This document shows positions 1 through 5,318 of a DNA stretch of 5,344 bases, in pieces. Position numbers and translations under genes: made by a program. Location of the stretch: NCBI GenBank assembly GCA_030540495.1, contig JAUNWC010000127.1:1-5344 (forward strand). The letters run 5' to 3'. Origin of the DNA: Bacteroidota bacterium. GTDB taxonomy: Bacteria > Bacteroidota > Bacteroidia > Bacteroidales > P3. Below the pieces are notes generated by a model. The model ran no database searches. It saw nothing but the letters and a program-made list of their open reading frames with translations, and was not told the DNA's origin. The stretch's first letter is position 1. Each line of letters opens with the position of its first letter.

Positions 1-2
1 AT

Positions 3-32
3 CAAGCAAAGTTTGTCAAATTTGAGTTTTAA
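3..32 (+). CDS. Possible 3' end of an upstream gene (C-terminus of an outer-membrane beta-barrel protein?)
   Basis: Frame 3 is open from the window edge to a TAA at 30-32 and reads QAKFVKFEF-stop. The terminal Phe with hydrophobic residues at -3 and -5 is the pattern expected of the last beta-strand of an outer-membrane barrel, and a weak terminator-like stretch follows at about 43-70. Only nine codons are visible, so this is a guess. Frame 1 is also open from the edge to a TAG at 82-84, but its reading runs through the A/T tracts and into the repeat array, which makes it the less likely coding frame. The neighbouring sequence to the left would settle it. Confidence 0.28.
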   Translation, partial: QAKFVKFEF

Positions 33-42
33 TTGGCAATTA

Positions 43-70
43 AAAAAAAACAGCCACTTTGTCTTTTTTG
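43..70 (+). terminator. Weak terminator-like A-tract/T-tract element
   Basis: A run of A is followed by ACA, a 7-nt loop (GCCACTT), TGT, a bulged C and a run of six T. The A and T tracts can extend the short ACA/TGT stem, giving an AT-rich hairpin ending in a U-tract. It lies just after the possible stop at 32. The GC content of the stem is very low, so its efficiency as an intrinsic terminator is doubtful. Confidence 0.25.
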
Positions 71-117
71 GTAGGTTGAGATAGGTTAGCATAGGTTGTT
101 ATAGGTTATTTTAGGTT

Positions 118-132
118 GGAGCCTTTGGCTCC
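118..132. repeat. Palindrome 1: GGAGCC-TTT-GGCTCC
   Basis: A 6-bp GC-rich stem with a 3-nt loop. It is the first of four related palindromes in the left repeat region and the only one with a TTT loop. Read on the other strand it is identical to palindrome 2, so the two form an inverted pair. No T-tract follows on the plus strand, so it is not a standard terminator. Confidence 0.85.
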
Positions 133-157
133 ATAAGTTAGCATAAGTTGTAATAGG

Positions 158-191
158 AGGGCAAAGCCGTTACTTTTTGTTATACGCTTAT
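158..191 (+). repeat. Dispersed element, left copy (GGGCAAAGCCG ... TTATACGCTTAT)
   Basis: This element sits at the centre of the inverted repeat, where the 10-bp units switch orientation. Two blocks recur in the same order and orientation near the right end of the window: CAAAGCCGTT (162-171; also 5292-5301) and TTATACGCTTAT (180-191; also 5307-5318). The spacer is 8 nt here and 5 nt there, T-rich in both. The start (AGGGCAAAGCC, 158-168) occurs once more, exactly, at 5256-5266. It holds a small GGC-AAA-GCC hairpin followed by a T-rich stretch, so weak terminator activity is possible. Confidence 0.75.
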
Positions 192-202
192 AAAGTCTTA
201 TA

Positions 203-217
203 GGAGCCAAAGGCTCC
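203..217. repeat. Palindrome 2: GGAGCC-AAA-GGCTCC
   Basis: A 6-bp stem with an AAA loop, the exact reverse complement of palindrome 1. It is followed directly by four AACCTATNNN-type units (218-257). Confidence 0.85.
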
Positions 218-256
218 AACCTATGCTAACTTATAACAACTCATGCTAACCTATAA

Positions 257-271
257 GGAGCCAACGGCTCC
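257..271. repeat. Palindrome 3: GGAGCC-AAC-GGCTCC
   Basis: Same perfect 6-bp stem as palindromes 1 and 2, with an AAC loop. It lies between a block of four 10-bp units on its left and a block of five on its right. The stem is fully kept while the loop has changed. Confidence 0.83.
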
Positions 272-322
272 AACTTATGCTAACCTATGCTAACCTATTA
301 TAACCCATAACAACTTATATAA

Positions 323-337
323 GGAGCCATAGCCTCC
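323..337. repeat. Palindrome 4 (imperfect): GGAGCC-ATA-GCCTCC
   Basis: Fourth copy. The right arm carries GCCTCC instead of GGCTCC, giving one C-C mismatch at the fifth pair of the stem. The 10-bp units beside it (338-367) are also the most decayed, so the end of the array nearest plsY appears to be the oldest or least constrained. Confidence 0.75.
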
Positions 338-359
338 AATCTATTACAACCTATAATAA

Positions 360-391
360 TTTCATAATATTTAAAGTTTTTTATAACTTTG
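360..391 (+). promoter_or_regulatory. Bacteroidota-type promoter for plsY
   Basis: TAACTTTG at 384-391 matches the Bacteroidota -7 consensus TAnnTTTG. TTTC at 360-363, 20 bp upstream, is one mismatch from the -33 element TTTG. Transcription would begin around 396-400, giving a leader of about 20-25 nt that is A-rich and has no Shine-Dalgarno motif, as is usual in this phylum. The -33 box overlaps the last decayed unit of the repeat array, so anything bound to the array would sit next to the polymerase. Confidence 0.55.
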
Positions 392-419
392 CAAAACTAA
401 AAATTACTATACAAATACT

Positions 420-1121
420 ATGGAACAATTTACTATATACAAAGCATTGCAATTGCTTACTGGGGGAGTGGTAGCCTATTTGCTTGGAAGTATTCCCTCG
501 GCAGTATGGATAGGCAAAAGTTTTTATGGAATAGATGTAAGGAAAGAGGGCTCTCACAATGCTGGAGCAACCAATACCATAAGAGTTTTGGGTACTTTGC
601 CGGGCTTGTTTGTTCTTGCAATAGACATATTAAAAGGTTGGGTTGCGGTCTATCTTAGCACTAATGTTTTTGGCTCTTTTCTTAGAGATTGGCAATGGTT
701 AAACGAGTTTTCTTACTATTCTCTTTCCATAGCAATAATAGTTGTGGTGGGTCATGCTTTGCCTATATTTGCTGGCTTTAAGGGAGGCAAAGGTGTTGCC
801 ACTATGCTTGGAGCGGTTATAGGCTTGTTTCACGGCATTATTCCTTTTGTCTTGGCGGTTTTTATCCTAACATTTATTCTAACTCATTATATATCTTTAT
901 CTTCCATTATGGCAGCCATTTCTTTTCCAATTCTCTATCTGACCAGCAAACTTTGGTTGCCAAAGAACGATGATATTACTCTTCCCATGGCTATTTTTTC
1001 TATTATAGTGGCGTTGTTTATTGTTTGGACACATAGAAAAAATATAAAAAGACTCTTGCATCATCAGGAGCCAAAATTTAGATTCAAACGAACAATAAAA
1101 GTAGAAAAGAAAAAGAATTAG
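420..1121 (+). CDS. plsY: Glycerol-3-phosphate acyltransferase PlsY
   Basis: PlsY is an inner-membrane enzyme that transfers an acyl chain from acyl-phosphate (made by PlsX) to sn-glycerol-3-phosphate, giving lysophosphatidic acid, the first step of phospholipid synthesis. The three family motifs are visible: GSIPSAVWIG (23-32) with KEGSHNAGATN (42-52); GHALPIFAGFKGGKGVAT (111-128), the glycine/lysine-rich phosphate-binding loop; and HRKNIKRLL..QEPKF (205-220) with the conserved Glu (E217) near the C-terminus. Hydrophobic helices lie between them, and the tail is strongly basic (KRTIKVEKKKN). At 233 residues it is slightly longer than many PlsY proteins (about 200) but complete. The ATG at 420 is favoured because it sits about 28 bp after a good promoter element and leaves the first helix intact. 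In motif 1 a His (H46) stands where many homologues have Gly. The gene appears monocistronic: own promoter upstream, intrinsic terminator downstream. plsX is not in this window. Confidence 0.95.
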   Translation: MEQFTIYKALQLLTGGVVAYLLGSIPSAVWIGKSFYGIDVRKEGSHNAGATNTIRVLGTLPGLFVLAIDILKGWVAVYLSTNVFGSFLRDWQWLNEFSYYSLSIAIIVVVGHALPIFAGFKGGKGVATMLGAVIGLFHGIIPFVLAVFILTFILTHYISLSSIMAAISFPILYLTSKLWLPKNDDITLPMAIFSIIVALFIVWTHRKNIKRLLHHQEPKFRFKRTIKVEKKKN

Positions 1122-1154
1122 GAACAAAGAAATTTAAGACTTAGTATCTAAATA

Positions 1155-1199
1155 GCAAGAAGACTTAAACAATAAAAAGAAGACTTCTTGCGTTTTTTT
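1155..1199 (+). terminator. Intrinsic terminator after plsY
   Basis: GCAAGAAG (1155-1162) pairs perfectly with CTTCTTGC (1184-1191). After one A-A mismatch the stem can gain three more pairs inward. A G and then seven T follow at 1193-1199. The hairpin begins 33 bp after the plsY stop codon and ends plsY transcription before the next gene. Confidence 0.85.
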
Positions 1200-1216
1200 A
1201 TCTATATATTGTCTTG
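1188..1216 (+). promoter_or_regulatory. Weak candidate promoter for the peptidase gene
   Basis: TTG at 1188-1190 (inside the terminator stem) is followed after 18 bp by TTGTCTTG at 1209-1216, which matches TAnnTTTG at four of its six specified positions. It would give a leader of about 15 nt before the ATG at 1237. A promoter is needed somewhere in 1200-1236 if the upstream terminator is efficient, but the match is poor. Confidence 0.25.
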
Positions 1217-1236
1217 TAAAAATAAAAAAGAGTTGT

Positions 1237-3399
1237 ATGAAAAAAACGTTTTTGATAATAATGATTTCTGTTATTTTATTGTCTTGCTCAAATAAAGACA
1301 AAGAGACGAACCCATTGTTAAAAGATTGGAATACAGAGTATAATACAGTACCTTTTAGTGAAATAAAAACCTCTGATTATTTACCTGCTTTCAAAAAAGC
1401 AATAAAATTACATAACAACGAAATACTTGAAATAATAAACAACAAAGAAAAACCAAACTTTGAGAATACCATAGAGGCTTTGGATTATAGTGGCAAAGTA
1501 TTGACGAGGGTTAGCAAAGTGTTTTTTAATATGACGGCTTGTAATACCAACGAAGAAATACAAACTTTGCAAGAAGAAATCTCTCCTATGCTTAGCGCAC
1601 ACGAAGACGAAATAATGATGAACGAAAAATTGTTCAACAAAGTAAAAACAGTGTGGGATAATCGTTCAAAAGAAAATTTGAATGCCGAACAACTTCATTT
1701 GTTAAAGAAAACCTATAATTCTTTTATTCGCAAAGGTGCATTGCTTTCTGTGGAGAAAAAACAGGAGTTAAAAAAGGTCAATGAGCAGTTGGCTGTTTTA
1801 AGTGATAAGTATAACAAAAATGTACTTGCAGAAACCAAAAACTATAAATTGGTGGTAAGCAAAGAAGAAGATTTGAAAGGCTTGCCCGATTGGTTGATAG
1901 AAAACGCAAAAGAAATAGCGGAAAAAACAGGAGAAAAAAACAAATGGGTATTTACCTTAGACAATGCTTCTTGCATTCCTTTGCTAACCTATTGCGATAA
2001 CAGAGATTTGAGAAAAGAAATATTTCTTGCCCGCATAAATAGAGGCAACAATGCTAACAAATACGACAACAACAAGATAACTGAGCAAATACTCTTGCTA
2101 AGAGCCAAGTTTGCAGAAATATTGGGATATAAAAACTTTGCAGAGTGGCAATTAGAAGATAGGATGGCAAAACGAGTGGGCAGAGCAGATACATTGTTGA
2201 AAGATTGTTTGCAATATTCCATAAAAGTGGCAAAACAAGAGGCAGAGCAGTTTCAAAACCTATTGTCCCAAGACCACAAAGGAGCAAAAATAGAGGGCTG
2301 GGATATGTATTATTATGCAGAGAAATTAAAGAAAATACGTTACGATTTTGATGAAGAAATATCTCGTCAATATTTTGAAATAGAGAATGTAAAGAAAGGT
2401 TGTTTTGATAATATAACCAAATTGTATGGGCTAAGATTTGAGAAACTTAGCAATATAGAAACATACGACAAGGATGTGGATGTTTATGAGGTAAGGAACG
2501 AAAAAAACGAGCATGTTGGCATTCTTTATTTTGACCCTTATACTCGCAATAGCAAGACCGCTGGAGCATGGTGCGATACCTATCAAGCCCAGTACAAAAC
2601 AAAACACAAAAACAAGTACAAAAATGTTTCTCCTATAGTAACGGTTTGTTTTAATTTTGCAAAACAAAAGGATAGGACAACTTTAACAATAGACGAAGTA
2701 AAGACAGTATTTCACGAGATGGGACATGCTACCAATGAATTTTTGTCCAATGGCACCTATCCCTCCACTTCGGCAACTATGGTTCCTACTGATTTGGTGG
2801 AATGTGCTTCTCAACTTGCTGAGCATTGGAGTATGCAACCACAAGTTTTGAAAACATATGCACAAAACAAAGATGGCAAAATAATTCCTCAAAGTCTTGT
2901 AAATAAAATTATTGCATCCGAGAATTTTAATCAAGGTTTTATGTTTACGGAATTGCTTTCTGCTGCTTATTTGGATTTGAGAATGCATTCTATTTCTGCC
3001 TCAGATACCATTAACTTACAAGAATTTGAAACCAATGTAATGAAAGAGATTAACTCCCCGTCTCAAATACCTCCGAGGTATCGCTCTACCTATTTTACTC
3101 ATATATTTGGAGGAGGTTATGCAGCAGGATATTACTGTTATATATGGTCGGAAATGTTGGATGCTGATGCTTTTCAGGCTTGGAAGGAAACGGGCAATAT
3201 TTTCAACAAAAAAATATCAGACAAATTCAAGGAATATATACTTGCAAAAGGAGGAACAGAGGATGCTGATTTGCAATACAAAAGATTTAGAGGCAAAGAG
3301 CCAAACGTAATATATATGTTGCAAAATAGAGGACTTGTTTTTGCAAACAAAAGAAACTCCGAAGATTACAGCGAAGAAAACCAAACAGAAGAAGAATAA
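1237..3399 (+). CDS. dcp: M3-family zinc metallopeptidase, Dcp-like, lipoprotein
   Basis: Predicted peptidyl-dipeptidase of the thimet oligopeptidase (M3) family, which removes C-terminal dipeptides or cuts short peptides. A type II signal peptide is clear: two Lys, a hydrophobic core, and lipobox LLSC with Cys17, so the mature protein should be lipid-anchored in the envelope. Residues about 25-260 form the helical N-terminal part. The catalytic part holds YFDPY (431-435), then the zinc site HEMGH (493-497) and the third ligand in DLVECASQLAEHW (E522, 29 residues after H493, as in thimet oligopeptidase). The substrate-binding segment HIFGGGYAAGYYCYIW starts at H622, with Y632 and Y635 in the positions of the functional tyrosines. 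The GGGYAAGYY form is typical of Dcp rather than PepF. The C-terminal segment YKRFRGKEPNVIYML..RGL also fits Dcp. At 720 residues it is full length (E. coli Dcp is about 680) with an added signal peptide and an acidic tail. All active-site residues are present. The stop lies 3 bp before the next ATG, implying co-translation. Confidence 0.93.
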   Translation: MKKTFLIIMISVILLSCSNKDKETNPLLKDWNTEYNTVPFSEIKTSDYLPAFKKAIKLHNNEILEIINNKEKPNFENTIEALDYSGKVLTRVSKVFFNMTACNTNEEIQTLQEEISPMLSAHEDEIMMNEKLFNKVKTVWDNRSKENLNAEQLHLLKKTYNSFIRKGALLSVEKKQELKKVNEQLAVLSDKYNKNVLAETKNYKLVVSKEEDLKGLPDWLIENAKEIAEKTGEKNKWVFTLDNASCIPLLTYCDNRDLRKEIFLARINRGNNANKYDNNKITEQILLLRAKFAEILGYKNFAEWQLEDRMAKRVGRADTLLKDCLQYSIKVAKQEAEQFQNLLSQDHKGAKIEGWDMYYYAEKLKKIRYDFDEEISRQYFEIENVKKGCFDNITKLYGLRFEKLSNIETYDKDVDVYEVRNEKNEHVGILYFDPYTRNSKTAGAWCDTYQAQYKTKHKNKYKNVSPIVTVCFNFAKQKDRTTLTIDEVKTVFHEMGHATNEFLSNGTYPSTSATMVPTDLVECASQLAEHWSMQPQVLKTYAQNKDGKIIPQSLVNKIIASENFNQGFMFTELLSAAYLDLRMHSISASDTINLQEFETNVMKEINSPSQIPPRYRSTYFTHIFGGGYAAGYYCYIWSEMLDADAFQAWKETGNIFNKKISDKFKEYILAKGGTEDADLQYKRFRGKEPNVIYMLQNRGLVFANKRNSEDYSEENQTEEE

Positions 3400-3402
3400 A
3401 AA

Positions 3403-5256
3403 ATGCAAAACAAAAGAGCCTTGCTTCAAAACTTGTGCTTAATAATAAAAGTTTATTTCTTTTGGATACTTATTTTTATTATTCAAAAGCCTGTGTTTAT
3501 GTTATTTAACTATGAAAAAGGAATTTCTTTACTTGATTTCTTTCAGGTTATATGGCACGGACTGAAATTAGACTTTTGTTTTGCTGCTTATTTCTGCTTT
3601 ATTCCTATTTTATTCTGCTTGATTAATGTTTTTATACGCTTAGACTTACAAAAGATAATAAGAGTATATAACATTGTTTTCATTGTATTTATTTCCCTTG
3701 TTTTTGCCATAGATTGTGTTTTGTTTTCCTATTGGGGCTTTAGGATAGATGCTACATTGTTTTTCTATCTAAGAGATGCAAAGGACTCTTTTTCTTCGGT
3801 TACCCTTATGGATGTTGTGCATTTTCTAATAATTCTAATACCTTATACCCTTGTATTACTATATTTGAATAAATTGATTTTCAAATCTTCTAATATTCTC
3901 ACTACTTCCATTGCAAGCAAAGTAGCAAATAGTTTTATGCTTCTGATACTCTTGCCTTTGTGTGTTATACTTACTCGCGGAGGCGTTTCCACCGCAACAG
4001 CAAACGTTGGTATGGTTTATTATTCTCAAAATCAATTCTTAAACCTATCTGCCATAAACCCAACTTTTTCCCTTATGTATTCTTTAACCAAAAGAGAAGA
4101 TTTTTCTAAGGAATACATTTATATGGACGAGGATAAATGCCAACAAATATTTGATAATCTTTACTATACAGAAAAAGATTCTACTCATTTTGTTCTCAAT
4201 ACTCAGCGACCAAACGTGCTGATAATACTTTGGGAAAGTCTTTCGGCAAACGCTGTAGGCAACGCAGAATACGCAAAAGTGGATAACAAAGAAATAACAC
4301 CAGGTTTGAATAAACTAAAAGAAGAAGGACTTTATTTTAGTAATTGTTACGCTAATGCCATGAGAACAGACAGAGGAATAGTATCTGTATTGACAGGATT
4401 TTTGGCACAACCAACCACTTCTATAATAAAATACCCAAACAAAACTCGCTCCTTGCCTACTCTTGCCAAAGTTTTTTCTTCACTTGACTACAAAACTTCC
4501 ATGCTATATGGTGGAGATATTAACTTTGCAAATATGCGTTCTTATTTTGTTTCCTCAGGGTATGAAAAAATAATATCTTCGGAAGATTTTCCAATAAAGC
4601 AAAAGTTAAGCAAATGGGGTGTAAATGACGAAAACACATTTACTTATATGCTCAACGAAATAACAAAAGAGAAAGAAAAATATTTTAAAACCTTTCTTAC
4701 TCTTTCCTCACATGAGCCTTTTGATGTAAGTACCAAAAGATTCAAAGAAGGGTATGTAAATAGTTTGGCTTATACGGATAGTTGTTTGTTTGATTTTGTA
4801 GAGAAATTAAAACAGACTCCTCAGTGGAAAGATTTGCTTATAATAGTGGTAGCCGACCATGGATACAAATACCCTTACGGAATAAGCGATAGCGATACAA
4901 GAAAATATCATATACCTATGCTTTGGTTGGGCGGTGCATTGAAAGAAAGAGGAGAAATAAAGCGATATGTAAATCAAACAGATATACCCTCTACCCTATT
5001 AAAACAGATGGATATAGAGAGCAAAAACTTTGTTTATTCTCGCAATGTACTCAATCCCTATACCTCTGATTATGCTTTCTTTGTTTACAACAATGGTTTC
5101 TGCTTTATAGATGGCACTGGCTATACCACTTTTGATTGCAACGCAAACAAAATCATTAGCCCGCAAAGACAAGAACGACAAAAAACAAACGGACAAGCCC
5201 TACTGCAAACACTTTACCGCAACATAGCAAACCTACACCCTCAGGGTGCTTTATAA
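3403..5256 (+). CDS. LTA synthase-like membrane sulfatase-superfamily transferase
   Basis: Membrane-anchored enzyme of the alkaline phosphatase/sulfatase superfamily, LtaS branch. Five hydrophobic helices at about 11-34, 56-79, 88-108, 135-157 and 173-190 precede an external catalytic domain (about 270-545). Key residues can be matched to LtaS: metal ligand E278 in ILWESLS, catalytic T322 in AMRTDRG, H437 in LSSHEPF, and metal ligands D485-H486 in VADHGY. The E-to-T and T-to-H spacings (44 and 115) are nearly those of LtaS (45 and 116). Homologues move phosphoglycerol from phosphatidylglycerol, or phosphoethanolamine, onto acceptors outside the inner membrane. Bacteroidota are not known for classical lipoteichoic acid, so the acceptor is more likely a glycan, lipid or protein, and the substrate cannot be read from the sequence. 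It follows the peptidase gene by 3 bp, probably as one operon. The last six codons (HPQGAL) lie in a palindromic repeat, so the natural C-terminus may have been changed. Family assignment is firm; the exact reaction is not. Confidence 0.88.
   Translation: MQNKRALLQNLCLIIKVYFFWILIFIIQKPVFMLFNYEKGISLLDFFQVIWHGLKLDFCFAAYFCFIPILFCLINVFIRLDLQKIIRVYNIVFIVFISLVFAIDCVLFSYWGFRIDATLFFYLRDAKDSFSSVTLMDVVHFLIILIPYTLVLLYLNKLIFKSSNILTTSIASKVANSFMLLILLPLCVILTRGGVSTATANVGMVYYSQNQFLNLSAINPTFSLMYSLTKREDFSKEYIYMDEDKCQQIFDNLYYTEKDSTHFVLNTQRPNVLIILWESLSANAVGNAEYAKVDNKEITPGLNKLKEEGLYFSNCYANAMRTDRGIVSVLTGFLAQPTTSIIKYPNKTRSLPTLAKVFSSLDYKTSMLYGGDINFANMRSYFVSSGYEKIISSEDFPIKQKLSKWGVNDENTFTYMLNEITKEKEKYFKTFLTLSSHEPFDVSTKRFKEGYVNSLAYTDSCLFDFVEKLKQTPQWKDLLIIVVADHGYKYPYGISDSDTRKYHIPMLWLGGALKERGEIKRYVNQTDIPSTLLKQMDIESKNFVYSRNVLNPYTSDYAFFVYNNGFCFIDGTGYTTFDCNANKIISPQRQERQKTNGQALLQTLYRNIANLHPQGAL
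5236..5248. repeat. Palindrome CACCC-TCA-GGGTG overlapping the gene end
   Basis: A 5-bp GC-rich stem with a 3-nt loop, lying wholly within the last codons of the LTA synthase-like gene (H612 to the first base of the A616 codon). Its stem differs from the palindrome 20 bp downstream by a paired change. It is the start of the right-hand repeat region. Confidence 0.7.
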
Positions 5257-5267
5257 GGGCAAAGCCA

Positions 5268-5280
5268 CAGCCTGAGGCTG
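5268..5280. repeat. Palindrome CAGCC-TGA-GGCTG
   Basis: A 5-bp stem with a 3-nt loop, 12 bp after the stop codon. It equals the palindrome at 5236-5248 except that the third stem pair is G-C instead of C-G and the loop is TGA instead of TCA, so base pairing is preserved. It may act in 3'-end formation of the operon mRNA, although the T-run lies 20 bp further on. Confidence 0.72.
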
Positions 5281-5287
5281 ACCTATA

Positions 5288-5318
5288 AGGACAAAGCCGT
5301 TTTTTATTATACGCTTAT
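5288..5318 (+). repeat. Dispersed element, right copy
   Basis: Second copy of the element at 158-191, in the same orientation: AGGACAAAGCCGTT, a T-rich spacer shortened to 5 nt, then TTATACGCTTAT. The 10-nt and 12-nt blocks are identical to those of the left copy. With the left copy it brackets the three-gene segment as direct repeats about 5.1 kb apart. Confidence 0.75.

Larger units (their letters stand above)
112..223. repeat. 21-bp perfect inverted repeat with 70-bp spacer
   Basis: The 21 bases at 112-132 are the exact reverse complement of those at 203-223. Each arm holds a whole 15-bp palindrome plus the first six bases of an adjoining 10-bp unit (TAGGTT / AACCTA). A further 15-base exact inverted match links 81-95 with 284-298. 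The pair could form a long stem in RNA or a cruciform in DNA, enclosing the element at 158-191. It also marks the point where the 10-bp units change direction. Confidence 0.8.
71..367. repeat. Array of degenerate 10-bp repeat units with polarity switch
   Basis: From 71 to 120 there are five head-to-tail 10-mers (GTAGGTTGAG, ATAGGTTAGC, ATAGGTTGTT, ATAGGTTATT, TTAGGTTGGA), followed after a palindrome by ATAAGTTAGC and ATAAGTTGTA at 133-152. From 218 to 367 the units are the reverse complement, consensus AACCTATNNN. There are four from 218 to 257, five from 272 to 321 and three decaying ones from 338 to 367. The first seven positions are conserved and the last three vary (GCT, AAC, TAT, AAG). 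Palindromes of the form GGAGCCNNNGGCTCC separate the blocks. No ORF or codon structure is visible. The period is near one helical turn of DNA, which could matter for protein binding or curvature, but that is inference. I do not recognise the family. Confidence 0.88.

Noticed and set aside
7..39. Possible leftward promoter (minus strand AAACTTTG with TTG upstream)
   Set aside because: The -7 element has a mismatch, the spacing is 22 bp, and the same bases read as plausible plus-strand coding sequence.
71..367. CRISPR array or plasmid-type iterons
   Set aside because: Units are 10 bp with no spacers of constant length, they change strand within the region, and there is no cas gene, rep gene or DnaA box nearby.
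420..1121. His46 in the GSHNAGATN motif of PlsY as a sign of inactivation
   Set aside because: The surrounding motif, the second glycine-rich motif and the C-terminal Glu are all intact, and this position varies in the family, so loss of function is unlikely.
897..1127. Minus-strand open frame opposite plsY, and similar frames opposite the other genes (1408-1602, 1989-2287, 2431-2988, 3217-3429, 4999-5196)
   Set aside because: All are antisense to well-supported genes, have low-complexity translations and no recognisable domains or start signals.
1982..1993. TGCTAACCTATT inside the peptidase gene matches the repeat units
   Set aside because: It is a single 12-base match that encodes an ordinary stretch of the protein (LLTY) with no second unit beside it; best taken as chance in AT-rich DNA.
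3107..3310. Plus-strand frame overlapping the end of the peptidase gene
   Set aside because: It is an out-of-frame reading within the conserved M3 C-terminal region, with no family resemblance.
3632..3642. TTATACGCTTA inside the LTA synthase-like gene resembles the dispersed element
   Set aside because: It lies in the coding sequence of a transmembrane segment (FIRL) and lacks the CAAAGCCGTT block.
5268..5306. Strong intrinsic terminator after the LTA synthase-like gene
   Set aside because: The hairpin CAGCC-TGA-GGCTG is 20 bp from the T-run, and the alternative 4-bp stem next to the T-run is weak; mentioned only as a possibility.
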